From contig CANNJE010000001.1 of NCBI GenBank assembly GCA_947504605.1, forward strand, positions 38,736 through 102,735: 64,000 nt of DNA, given 5' to 3'. The stretch is from Chitinophagaceae bacterium. Lineage in GTDB: Bacteria; Bacteroidota; Bacteroidia; Chitinophagales; Chitinophagaceae. Below, piece by piece: positions 1-9,362 of the stretch. The notes under the pieces are model-generated. The model was not told where the DNA came from. It worked only from the letters and a program-made list of their open reading frames with translations, and made no database searches. Within the stretch, counting starts at the first letter, position 1. The number at the start of each line of letters is the position of its first letter. The translations under genes were made by a program, and so were the position numbers.

Positions 1-2
1 AT

Positions 3-893
3 GCAGAACTTGATGAAAACAATAAAATGCTATTATTACAGCAAATCGAATCTGATAATACAGCAAAGGAAAGTTGGGATTTATTACAAAAAACAAAACT
101 GGACATTACTGAACATATTATTTTCCCTGACAAAACTACTTTGTACAGATCGGAGGGAGGAAAAATAATTGTAGGAAGGTTTGCGAAATGGGTCGTCGCA
201 GCAGCTTTGATTGCAGCAGGTTTTTATGTAGGAATTTCGTTTATTAAAAATCAAGGAAAAATTCCGCAGGGTATTTCAAAAAATGAATCGAAAATTATTA
301 CTCATCAGCAATCAAGTATTGCACCAGAAGATAATCATACCAACAATAGTGTGCCTGATTCTTTGCCATTGCAAAAATCAGTAGTTGTCGATAATAGTTT
401 GGCTGAAAATACAAAAGTGGAAGAAGCGTTTAAAAATGTCAGAACAAAAGTAAAGGAACAAAAAAATGAAATGGGTCTCACTAAAAATAAAAATGGCATT
501 GAACAAAAACAACGGTTGGGAGGAGAACAGGAAGTAAATCAACCATTGAATGCGCTTGCTACTAATTCTGAAAAAATAAACATCAGGAGGTCCGAATTTG
601 TTGACGTAAATGCTAATATAACAGCTCTGGCAAATATTCAAAAACCTCCAATTAGAAAAGAGATTTTAGATGTTGAAATAAAGCCATTGCAAAACAGTTT
701 TGCCATAACGACTGCAATGAATAATAATGAAGAAATAAATGACAATCATATTTTATTTATGGATGAAGCAACGGTATCCCAATCAAAAGCAGGCGTATTT
801 TTTAAGAAGCTGAAAAGAACCGTAGCCCGAACCACCAATATTAAAACAGGTAGCAGCCTTAAAATTGCAGGGTTTGAATTTGCAGTAAAATAA
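3..893 (+). CDS. Hypothetical single-TM protein, anti-sigma-like position; 5' end lies outside the window
   Basis: Frame is open from base 3 (AELDENNKMLLLQQIE...), so the ORF-track Met at 27 is probably internal. One TM segment (WVVAAALIAAGFYVGISF), then a low-complexity periplasmic-type region. Confidence 0.6.
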   Translation, partial: AELDENNKMLLLQQIESDNTAKESWDLLQKTKLDITEHIIFPDKTTLYRSEGGKIIVGRFAKWVVAAALIAAGFYVGISFIKNQGKIPQGISKNESKIITHQQSSIAPEDNHTNNSVPDSLPLQKSVVVDNSLAENTKVEEAFKNVRTKVKEQKNEMGLTKNKNGIEQKQRLGGEQEVNQPLNALATNSEKINIRRSEFVDVNANITALANIQKPPIRKEILDVEIKPLQNSFAITTAMNNNEEINDNHILFMDEATVSQSKAGVFFKKLKRTVARTTNIKTGSSLKIAGFEFAVK

Positions 894-916
894 TCTCGTA
901 ACATAAAAAGTATATC

Positions 917-1822
917 ATGAAAAAGTTTAACCTTTTAATGGCCATTGTATTGATTGGCTTTAGCAGTAGTGCACAAACAGACAGTACGATTGTTGTTGAT
1001 TCTACAAAAATCCTTGCTAAGAATGATACGATTCGAATAGGTAATATTCTTATCATAAAAAGAGGCAGTAATAATAGTTCGGGCCAAGAGGGGGAAGCAA
1101 ATACTAGCATGGGTAGGCAGAATCACGAAAAAAAACGGAACTCAAAAGTAAGCACTAATTGGTGGATAGTAGATATTGGCTTTTCTAATTATGATGATCA
1201 AACCAATTATGCATCAACAGGGTCTTACCTTGTAAATAAACCTGGCAGTCCTGCATTAAATAGAGGCGATTTTAAACTTCGAACTGGTAAAAGTATTAAT
1301 CTAAATCTGTGGTTTTTTATGCAACGACTTAGCATAGTAAAAAATTATGTGAATTTAAAATACGGTTTGGGGATGGAGCTAAATAATTATCGTTATAAAT
1401 CTTCTGTTAGTTATAAAGAAAACGGGTTCATTCCTTATACAGCAGGCCTACAAACTAGTAATGCTTTTATATTCAGGGATTCAATAGCTTTTAACAAAAA
1501 TAAATTAGCTGCAGACTATCTTACCGTGCCTTTAATGATAAACTTTGCAAGCCATCCCCATTCTTCTAATAAAGGAATAAGTGTAAGCTTTGGGGCTAGT
1601 GCAGGTTACTTGTACAGCCAGCGAAACAAACAAAAAAGTGATCAGCGAGGAAAAGAAAAAAATAAAGGAGAGTATGACCTCGAAAGATTTAAACTTTCTT
1701 ATGTAGCAGAACTGGGGCTTGGTCCAGTACGCTTATATGGAAGCTATAGTCCTAAGTCAATGTATGAAAACACATTAGATATGAGGCCTTATAACGTAGG
1801 TTTCAGGTTTAGTAATTGGTAA
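917..1822 (+). CDS. Outer-membrane beta-barrel-like protein
   Basis: Signal peptide (MKKFNLLMAIVLIGFSSSAQ), alternating aromatic strands, C-terminal ...YNVGFRFSNW ending typical of barrels. Confidence 0.6.
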   Translation: MKKFNLLMAIVLIGFSSSAQTDSTIVVDSTKILAKNDTIRIGNILIIKRGSNNSSGQEGEANTSMGRQNHEKKRNSKVSTNWWIVDIGFSNYDDQTNYASTGSYLVNKPGSPALNRGDFKLRTGKSINLNLWFFMQRLSIVKNYVNLKYGLGMELNNYRYKSSVSYKENGFIPYTAGLQTSNAFIFRDSIAFNKNKLAADYLTVPLMINFASHPHSSNKGISVSFGASAGYLYSQRNKQKSDQRGKEKNKGEYDLERFKLSYVAELGLGPVRLYGSYSPKSMYENTLDMRPYNVGFRFSNW

Positions 1823-1842
1823 TATTAACAATCTCTTTTTCT

Positions 1843-1892
1843 AAAAACCTTCGTCAGCAAAGAATCAATTTCAATGCTGACGGAGGTTTTTT
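1843..1892 (+). terminator. Intrinsic terminator after the beta-barrel gene
   Basis: AAAAACCTTCGTCAGC...GCTGACGGAGGTTTTTT, 16-bp stem with one G.T wobble, then T-run. Confidence 0.85.
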
Positions 1893-1917
1893 ATTGTATT
1901 CTGCCTATTTTGCAGCT

Positions 1918-2955
1918 ATGCAACAATCACCTGCTGTTTTTAAAAATAATATCTCTGTTTTTGCTTCTAAACTTTTAGAAATTAATTCAGGCGAATTATT
2001 AATGAGTGATTATAGTAAAAGATATCTTACTCATTTAATCACTCACCGTAATTATTACCTGTGTATTTATGCACATGTATTAGAAAATGTTTTAAAACAG
2101 TCTGAAAAGGGTGCCGAGGAAATCTGCCTTGTAGATTACGGTGCAGGAAATGGAATGTTGGGAATTTTTGCAAAATTTTGCGGATTTAAAAAAGTATGTA
2201 TTTGTGATATAGACGCGGATTTTATTCTTGCATCTAAGCTTTTAGCCAATGAGTTGAATATTCTTGTGGATGAATTTATTACGGGTGATATTAAACTTCT
2301 TCAGGCGTCTCTTCTCGAACAGACTGTTGATGCTATTGCAGGTACCGATGTTATTGAACATATTTATAATCTGGATAATTATTTTTCAATTGTCAAGCAA
2401 ATAAATCCTGATATGGTTACTGTTTTTACAACAGCATCGAATCCGGATAATTTTATTAAGACAAAACAACTAAGGAAGCTGCAAATAAAAGATGAACTAG
2501 AGGGAAGTGAGCCAGGCGATTTTGTACTAGCAGGTGCAGAAAAGCACGAGGCATTTTTAACTATCAGGCAAAAAATTATTGAAACTAATTTTTCACATCT
2601 CTCGAAGGATAATATATTGCTGTTGGCTAAAGCTACCAGAGGGTTGTATAAGCCGGATATAATTATAGCTGTTCAAAATTTTATTGGCAAAGGAATACTA
2701 TTAAATCCCGATGAACAAGATTTGAATACGTGTAATCCAATAACAGGTAGTTGGACAGAACGGATACTTTCAATAGAGCTATATAGAGTAATGTATAAAA
2801 AAAATGGGTTTTCGCTTAGTATAAAAAATGGATTTTATAATTCAAGTGCCGATGGCATGAAAAAATATTTGAATACTATTTTAAACCTAGCTATAAGAAT
2901 ATTTGGAAAAAAAATTGCTCCATTTATAACTTTAGTTGGTTACAGAGAGAACTGA
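1918..2955 (+). CDS. Class I SAM-dependent methyltransferase-like protein
   Basis: VDYGAGNGMLGIFAKFCGFKKVCICDID matches SAM motif I/II. Start moved from 1816 to ATG 1918 because 1816 reads through the terminator. Confidence 0.6.
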   Translation: MQQSPAVFKNNISVFASKLLEINSGELLMSDYSKRYLTHLITHRNYYLCIYAHVLENVLKQSEKGAEEICLVDYGAGNGMLGIFAKFCGFKKVCICDIDADFILASKLLANELNILVDEFITGDIKLLQASLLEQTVDAIAGTDVIEHIYNLDNYFSIVKQINPDMVTVFTTASNPDNFIKTKQLRKLQIKDELEGSEPGDFVLAGAEKHEAFLTIRQKIIETNFSHLSKDNILLLAKATRGLYKPDIIIAVQNFIGKGILLNPDEQDLNTCNPITGSWTERILSIELYRVMYKKNGFSLSIKNGFYNSSADGMKKYLNTILNLAIRIFGKKIAPFITLVGYREN

Positions 2956-3045
2956 TTCTATATACTTTGTTAATGTTGTCGACAGTTTTAAAATAAATGA
3001 ATATGGCATAACGTTTGTCAATAAAAGAAAAAATAATAATTAAAA

Positions 3046-3621
3046 ATGAAGCAACGTTTTTTTATCAGTTCCAATATTTTTTGTTCTCTGCTTCTATTAA
3101 TGGCGTTTGCACCTGCCAAGGTTGCTTCTTCTGGAAAATCTAAAAAATCAACTGCTAAACACTTTCGGATGTTTCCGAATAATCCTTATTATATTATTGT
3201 AGACAAAAGCGATTATGAATTAAAAGTATATGATGATGAAGGTTGGTATGCTACCTATCCGATAGTTTTTGGTAGCAGAGACCTGAGCGATAAAATGAGG
3301 GAAGGAGATAAACGCACACCAACTGGAAGTTTTAAAGTGGTGTTAAAAAAAATACATCCTAAATGGGGCCCCGAATTATTATTGGATTATCCGAACGATG
3401 AAAGTTACCGTAGATTTAATGAAAGAAAACTAAAAGGCGTCATTCCCAAAACGGCCCGTATTGGCGATGGTATAGCAATTCACGCTACAAGGCCAGAGGA
3501 GGAATGGACTGTAGATAATTTTTACAATTGGACAGATGGTTGTGTTTCTGTAAAATATTCTGAAATGAAAGAATTGTTTGAATACATTCCTGTGGGAACT
3601 GTAGTAACAATTCAGCCCTGA
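3046..3621 (+). CDS. L,D-transpeptidase (YkuD-type) family protein
   Basis: Signal peptide; YYIIVDKSDYELKVY..., IAIHATRP..., NWTDGCVSV catalytic Cys region. Confidence 0.8.
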   Translation: MKQRFFISSNIFCSLLLLMAFAPAKVASSGKSKKSTAKHFRMFPNNPYYIIVDKSDYELKVYDDEGWYATYPIVFGSRDLSDKMREGDKRTPTGSFKVVLKKIHPKWGPELLLDYPNDESYRRFNERKLKGVIPKTARIGDGIAIHATRPEEEWTVDNFYNWTDGCVSVKYSEMKELFEYIPVGTVVTIQP

Positions 3622-3644
3622 TCATTTATTAAATTATGTATCAA

Positions 3645-4868
3645 TTAAAGATCAAAAATTAAATTCCCATCTCCATAGCTTAAAAATCGGAAATCATTTT
3701 TTAAAGCATAGTCGTACATTTTTTTCCAGTCATCTCCTATAGCAGCAGCCACCAATAATAGTAAAGTAGATTGTGGCTGATGAAAATTAGTAATTAAAAT
3801 ATTCGCTATTCTAAAACGATAGCCGGGAGCAATAAGCAACTGCGTTTGTGTAAATATATTATTTGTATTATTTAATTTCATCCAAACAAGTATTGCATCA
3901 AGTGCATCGGCTGTTTTTACATTTGCATTTACAAGAGGATCGTTATAAACATCCCATTGATTTAATACAAGCTTTTTTTCTTCCGGATTTAAATACGCTT
4001 TTACTCCCAACCAGTACAGCGATTCTATTGTTCTTAAAGAGGTGGTGCCCACTGCTGCAATTTTGCCTAATTTATTTTTCAACTCAATAATACTTTCTTT
4101 ATTTACATCAATATATTCTGCATGCATCTCGTGGTCCAGCATTGTTGCAGCTTTTACCGGTTTAAAAGTGCCGGCGCCAACATGTAAGGTTACAAATGTT
4201 TTATCAATGTTTTTTTTCTGCAATTGTTCAAAAATATTTTCAGTAAAATGCAGGCCTGCAGTAGGAGCTGCTACCGAACCATCCTCCTCTGCAAAAATGG
4301 TTTGGTAGCGACTTGTATCTTCTTCTTCCGTAATTCGTTTAATATAAGGAGGAAGAGGCGTTTCGCCGGCAGCTTCTATTACTGCAGCGAAGCTAAAATT
4401 TGCAGGGGTCCATGAGAGTTGTATACTGTAGGCGTCTGATAACTTATCCAGCATGATAGCCTTTAACAGAACATTCTCTTCATTGATGTTTATATTTTTT
4501 TCCAGTACTTCATCTTTCCATTTGGCAGCACCTCCTACAAGGCATTTCCATTGCGACGATCCTGTTGAAGACATTACTGTACTATATTCTGTAATATTTC
4601 CCTGCGGTTCTAGGCAAAAGATCTCAATATTAGCTCCTGTGGTTTTTTTAAATCTTATTCTTGCATTTATTACTCTTGTATTATTAAATACGAGTAAGCT
4701 ATGCTCTGGTAATAACGATGTGATATTTGCAAATACATTTTCTTCTATTACCCCTTTTTTATAAACAAGTAGTTTTGAGGCATCCCTTTGTGAAAGAGGG
4801 TGAAGTGCGATTTTCTCCTCTGGCAAATGATAGGAATAATCCTGAATTGATATTTTTGAAGGATTCAT
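3645..4868 (-). CDS. queA: S-adenosylmethionine:tRNA ribosyltransferase-isomerase
   Basis: YHLPEEKIALHPLSQRDASKLLV, AAPTAGLHFTENIFEQL, TLHVGAGTFKPV, TNFHQPQSTLLLLVAA are QueA hallmarks. Confidence 0.95.
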   Translation of the reverse strand: MNPSKISIQDYSYHLPEEKIALHPLSQRDASKLLVYKKGVIEENVFANITSLLPEHSLLVFNNTRVINARIRFKKTTGANIEIFCLEPQGNITEYSTVMSSTGSSQWKCLVGGAAKWKDEVLEKNININEENVLLKAIMLDKLSDAYSIQLSWTPANFSFAAVIEAAGETPLPPYIKRITEEEDTSRYQTIFAEEDGSVAAPTAGLHFTENIFEQLQKKNIDKTFVTLHVGAGTFKPVKAATMLDHEMHAEYIDVNKESIIELKNKLGKIAAVGTTSLRTIESLYWLGVKAYLNPEEKKLVLNQWDVYNDPLVNANVKTADALDAILVWMKLNNTNNIFTQTQLLIAPGYRFRIANILITNFHQPQSTLLLLVAAAIGDDWKKMYDYALKNDFRFLSYGDGNLIFDL

Positions 4869-5803
4869 TATTGTAAGAATGCAGTTATTTCACCGGTCCA
4901 TTTCACAGTCTCTTTTTTGCAAAGAGATTCATGCGCACTGTTTTCGTATACGACCAATTTTTTTATACTGCCTATGTTTTTATAAATAAGTTGAGTTTCT
5001 TCCTGACTAACCCTAGGATCATTTTTGCCCCACTGTAATAAAACAGGGCATTTTATTTTTTTTACATATTCTGAAGGCTTAAGATTAAATGCCCAAAAGC
5101 CATGAGAAATGCCACCCCAAAAAGTAAGCAGCGTAGACAATGGTTCAGGCGGCAATTTCATAATTTTTAGTCTTCCTTCCACAGCATTGGATAAAGACCC
5201 AAAAGGCATTTCCAATATTATTTTTCTAGGCTTTAATTCGTAATCGTTTACGGCTTTGGTTATGGTAGATGCGCCCAATGAAACACCATATAAAATAATG
5301 TTTTTCTCACCTTTGGTATTTAGGTAATCATATACCAGTTTTACATCTTCTACTTCATCATTTCCAATGCTACAGGTATTTCCTTGACTGTTTCCATGTG
5401 CTCTAAAATCAAGTAATAGCGTATTGTATCCAAGTTTCCTAAATAGTGAGGCTTCGGTTAATAAGGCAGATTTTTTACTTCCATGTCCGTGAAACATTGC
5501 TATTGTTCCTTTTGATACTGCAGCAGGCAAATACCAGGCTTCCAGTTTTAAACTGTCATTGGTTGTAAAATAAAGTATTTGGACAACAGTATCCGGTGAA
5601 GTATTAAGTTGTTTTGTAAAATTGGTTCCAAATAAAATTTCTTTTGTTTTGTCCCAGCTGCTTTTATCTTCTTGCTTTTTTACAACAATTTCTTTACGTT
5701 CATAGAAGTGAGTGAATTTGTAAGCATGAAAAATAACAATCACATTTATTAAAATAAACAGAACGATAACGGTTCTTAACAGCAGTTTTAGGAATCTTTT
5801 CAT
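4868..5803 (-). CDS. Alpha/beta hydrolase, membrane-anchored
   Basis: N-terminal TM; GVSLGAST nucleophile elbow, HGHGSKKS oxyanion region, late H (NSAHESL). Abuts queA. Confidence 0.8.
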   Translation of the reverse strand: MKRFLKLLLRTVIVLFILINVIVIFHAYKFTHFYERKEIVVKKQEDKSSWDKTKEILFGTNFTKQLNTSPDTVVQILYFTTNDSLKLEAWYLPAAVSKGTIAMFHGHGSKKSALLTEASLFRKLGYNTLLLDFRAHGNSQGNTCSIGNDEVEDVKLVYDYLNTKGEKNIILYGVSLGASTITKAVNDYELKPRKIILEMPFGSLSNAVEGRLKIMKLPPEPLSTLLTFWGGISHGFWAFNLKPSEYVKKIKCPVLLQWGKNDPRVSQEETQLIYKNIGSIKKLVVYENSAHESLCKKETVKWTGEITAFLQ

Positions 5804-5913
5804 AAAGTTTCATTATAATTTCAAAAATAGGGCAATCAATGTACAAACGGTAAAACTTTGTTTCCTGATATTGGTTATTTTTACTGTCAATTTAAAATAA
5901 AACTAAAAACGAT

Positions 5914-8847
5914 ATGCAATTTTTTAAAAAGATGATTGTAGCATTACTCTGCATTAGTACTTTAACTGCTGTGGCGCAGCCATCCAAATTTGAATGGAAA
6001 CAAGTGCAGGCAGGAGGGTATACTTACAAGTATGTAACCAACGATCCTTCAAAAGCGAGATTCTATACGCTTAAAAATGGTCTTACAGTAATTCTTAGTC
6101 CTACGAATAAGGATCCTCGAATCCAGGCTTATGTAGCCGTTAAGGCTGGGAGTAAAACTGATCCAGCAACCAATACAGGACTTGCGCATTATCTGGAACA
6201 CATGATGTTTAAGGGTACCGATAAATATGGTACACTAGACTGGGCAAAGGAAAAACCGGAGCTTGATAAAATAAATGCCTTATATGAAGTGTATAATAAA
6301 ACTACTGATGCCGATCAGCGTAATGCCATTTATCATCAAATAGATTCTGTAAGTGGTGTAGCAAGTAAATATGCCATAGCCAATGAATACGATAAAATGA
6401 TGAGTTCTATGGGAGCACAAGGAACCAATGCATTTACTTCTTTTGAGCAAACTGTTTATACAGACGATGTTCCATCTGGTTCTATTGATAAATATATTGC
6501 TGTTCAGGCAGAACGTTTCAGAGATCTTCAGTTGAGGATTTTTCATACAGAGCTTGAGGCTGTATATGAAGAAAAAAATAGAGGATTGGATAATGATGGC
6601 AGAAAAGTAAATGAAAAATTATTTGCCGAATTATTTAAAAACCACAATTATGGTTTGCAAACAACCATTGGCACCATTGAGCATCTAAAAAATCCTTCAT
6701 TGGTAGAAATCAGAAAATATTTTAATACTTATTACGTACCAAATAATATGGCAGTAGTAATGAGCGGTGATTTTAATCCCGATATTCTGATAAAAAAAAT
6801 TGACAAGGCATTTTCATATATGCAAAATAAACCTGTTCCAAAATATACCTTCAGCCCCGAAGCGCCCATCTCTGCTCCTGTAACAACAGAAGTTGTTGGT
6901 CCCGATGCAGAAAGTGTAACCATTGGATTCAGGTTGCCTGGCAACAAATCAAAAGATGTTTTACTGGCTGATCTTGTAGGACAGATTTTAACCAACGGGA
7001 AAGCTGGTCTGATGGACCTTAACCTTGTTAAGAAACAAAAATTACTGAGAGCCGGCGCTTCAGCTTTTACACTGATTGATTATGGTATTCTTTACATGAG
7101 TGGTAATGCTACTCAGGGGCAATCTCTTGAAGAAGTAAAAGCATTGATGCTGGGCGAAGTTGAAAATCTTAAAAAAGGAAATTTTGATGATAACCTCATC
7201 ACCTCTATTATTAACAATCAGAAAAAAACGGTAATTCTATCATCAGAAACCTACAGTTCAAGAGCGTCTGATTTAATGGATGCTTTTACAAGTGAACTTG
7301 ATTGGAAAAATCAGGTGTCCTATGTAGATAATCTTTCAAAAATTACAAAAAAGGACATTGTTGATTTTGCTAATAAATATTTTGGAGAAAATTACGTTGC
7401 TATTATTAAACGTAAAGGAGAAGATAAAAATATTGTAAAAGTTGATAAACCAGCTATAACGCCGGTAGAAACAAACAGTACCAAACAATCGCCTTTTGTA
7501 AAAAATGTAAATAATATGCCAGCAACACCGGTTAGTCCGGTTTGGATAAATTATAACAAAGATTTGCAAAAATCTGCGGTTGGTCCAGCACGTGTTTTAT
7601 ATGTTCAAAATAAAGACAATAGTATTTTTCGTTTACGTTATCGTTTTGATGTAGGAAGCTGGAATGATAAAAAATTGGCCATAGCGGCACAATACCTTTC
7701 TTTCCTTGGCACTCAGGATAAAACTACAGAGGAAATTACTAAAGCTTTTTATAAAATTGCCTGCAGTTTTAATGTTACTGCCGGCCCAGAATATACAACT
7801 GTATTAATAGAAGGCTTGCAGGAAAATTTTGAAAAAGCAGTAACCCTTTTTGAAGATCTTTTGGCAAATTGCAAAACAGATGAAGCTGCATTAAAATCAT
7901 TAAAGGCCCGTATGGTAAAATCGAGAACAGATGCAAAATCCAATAAAGCAGCTATCTTAAACGGACTTACTGCTTATGCTAGGTTCGGATCAAATAATCC
8001 ATTTAATTATGTGATGAGTGACGAGGATATCCAAAATTTAAATGCAGCAGATCTGGTAAATATTATACACAGCCTAAATCAGTATTCACATCAGGTAATG
8101 TATTATGGCCCACAACCGCTGCCTGCTCTAACAGCATCTTTGAAAAAGCTACATAAAATTCCAGTTTCATTTGCAAAAGCATCTGCTAAAACAAATTTTA
8201 TCCCATCTGTTCAAAACAGTAATCAAGTATTATTTGCAGATTACAACATGGTGCAGGCCGAAACCCGTTGGATTAGAAACAATGGTTTGTTTAATGCGGA
8301 TGAGGAAGCAGTTGTAAATATGTTTAATAATTATTTTGGTGGTGGTATGGGTGCAGTTGTTTTTCAAACCATTCGTGAGTCTAAGGCTTTGGCCTACTCA
8401 ACTTTTGCTTATTATGTAACACCAGAGAAAAAGGAAGACCCATATTATACCATTGCATATGTTGGAAGTCAGGCAGACAAATTAAATGAAGCAGTTGTGG
8501 CAATGAATGAGTTGTTGACTGAAATGCCTGAAATTTCATCCAATATTGAATTTGCAAGGAGTGGTATTAAAAAAGATATCGAAACACAACGTATTACACA
8601 AGATGGTATAATCTTCAATTTCCTTGATGCCGAGCAAAAAGGTTTAAAAGAAGATTTAAGAATCAGGAAGTATGCGGCAGTTGACAAGATAGGTTTCAAA
8701 GAGTTGAAAGATTTTCACAGCAAAAATATAGCGAGAAAGGCTTACACTTATGCCATCGTTGCATCAGAAAATAAAATTAAAATGGATGACCTTAAAAAAC
8801 TTGGGGAGATTAAAAAGTTGAGTTTACAGGAAATATTTGGGTACTAA
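5914..8847 (+). CDS. M16 (pitrilysin/insulinase-like) metallopeptidase
   Basis: Signal peptide; HYLEHMMFKG (HxxEH zinc motif) with downstream E; two M16 halves in 977 aa. Confidence 0.9.
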   Translation: MQFFKKMIVALLCISTLTAVAQPSKFEWKQVQAGGYTYKYVTNDPSKARFYTLKNGLTVILSPTNKDPRIQAYVAVKAGSKTDPATNTGLAHYLEHMMFKGTDKYGTLDWAKEKPELDKINALYEVYNKTTDADQRNAIYHQIDSVSGVASKYAIANEYDKMMSSMGAQGTNAFTSFEQTVYTDDVPSGSIDKYIAVQAERFRDLQLRIFHTELEAVYEEKNRGLDNDGRKVNEKLFAELFKNHNYGLQTTIGTIEHLKNPSLVEIRKYFNTYYVPNNMAVVMSGDFNPDILIKKIDKAFSYMQNKPVPKYTFSPEAPISAPVTTEVVGPDAESVTIGFRLPGNKSKDVLLADLVGQILTNGKAGLMDLNLVKKQKLLRAGASAFTLIDYGILYMSGNATQGQSLEEVKALMLGEVENLKKGNFDDNLITSIINNQKKTVILSSETYSSRASDLMDAFTSELDWKNQVSYVDNLSKITKKDIVDFANKYFGENYVAIIKRKGEDKNIVKVDKPAITPVETNSTKQSPFVKNVNNMPATPVSPVWINYNKDLQKSAVGPARVLYVQNKDNSIFRLRYRFDVGSWNDKKLAIAAQYLSFLGTQDKTTEEITKAFYKIACSFNVTAGPEYTTVLIEGLQENFEKAVTLFEDLLANCKTDEAALKSLKARMVKSRTDAKSNKAAILNGLTAYARFGSNNPFNYVMSDEDIQNLNAADLVNIIHSLNQYSHQVMYYGPQPLPALTASLKKLHKIPVSFAKASAKTNFIPSVQNSNQVLFADYNMVQAETRWIRNNGLFNADEEAVVNMFNNYFGGGMGAVVFQTIRESKALAYSTFAYYVTPEKKEDPYYTIAYVGSQADKLNEAVVAMNELLTEMPEISSNIEFARSGIKKDIETQRITQDGIIFNFLDAEQKGLKEDLRIRKYAAVDKIGFKELKDFHSKNIARKAYTYAIVASENKIKMDDLKKLGEIKKLSLQEIFGY

Positions 8848-8866
8848 ATAAAACTATCAGTATTAT

Positions 8867-8900
8867 AACAACGCTGCCGTAAAAATTAGGCAGCGTTGTT
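8867..8900 (+). terminator. Hairpin after M16 peptidase gene
   Basis: AACAACGCTGCC / GGCAGCGTTGTT, perfect 12-bp stem; T-tract weak. Confidence 0.6.
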
Positions 8901-8984
8901 TAAAATATACGTTCGTTTTTATTACAAATTAAGAAATAAATATATTTCTAAATATTGTCAAATTGACTTTCTTTTGCAAAACAA

Positions 8985-9284
8985 ATGAAATGGATTGCTT
9001 TTATATTCCTGATAATTTTTACAGCAGTGCAAGCTGCACCCGCTGTGAAAAATAAATGCAAAGCTGCACAGGTTTCTATTTTTAATCCTGATGAAGAAAA
9101 GGGTACTGAAAATGTAAAGCTGAATAACATCGAAGAAATAAAAGAAAAAAAGATTTGTTACCATAGTTATGTTATTGTTCGTGACGCTATAGAGGGCTGC
9201 ACAACAGTTGGCTTTCATGTAAATAAAGATAAATTACCCCTTCCTGTTAAGGATATCATCACGCCTCCTCCCAATTATGCGTGA
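8985..9284 (+). CDS. Small secreted hypothetical protein
   Basis: 99 aa, signal peptide (MKWIAFIFLIIFTAVQA), three Cys in the mature part; directly upstream of the exporter operon. Confidence 0.55.
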   Translation: MKWIAFIFLIIFTAVQAAPAVKNKCKAAQVSIFNPDEEKGTENVKLNNIEEIKEKKICYHSYVIVRDAIEGCTTVGFHVNKDKLPLPVKDIITPPPNYA

Positions 9285-9362
9285 TTAGCTGTAAAAATAT
9301 TGGTATTTAGCCCAAAAATTCTTCATTCTTTACTCTTATTATCAACACTAAATTTAGTGAAT

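Noticed and set aside
3863-4764. Plus-strand ORFs within queA
   Set aside because: Antisense to queA; no plausible product.
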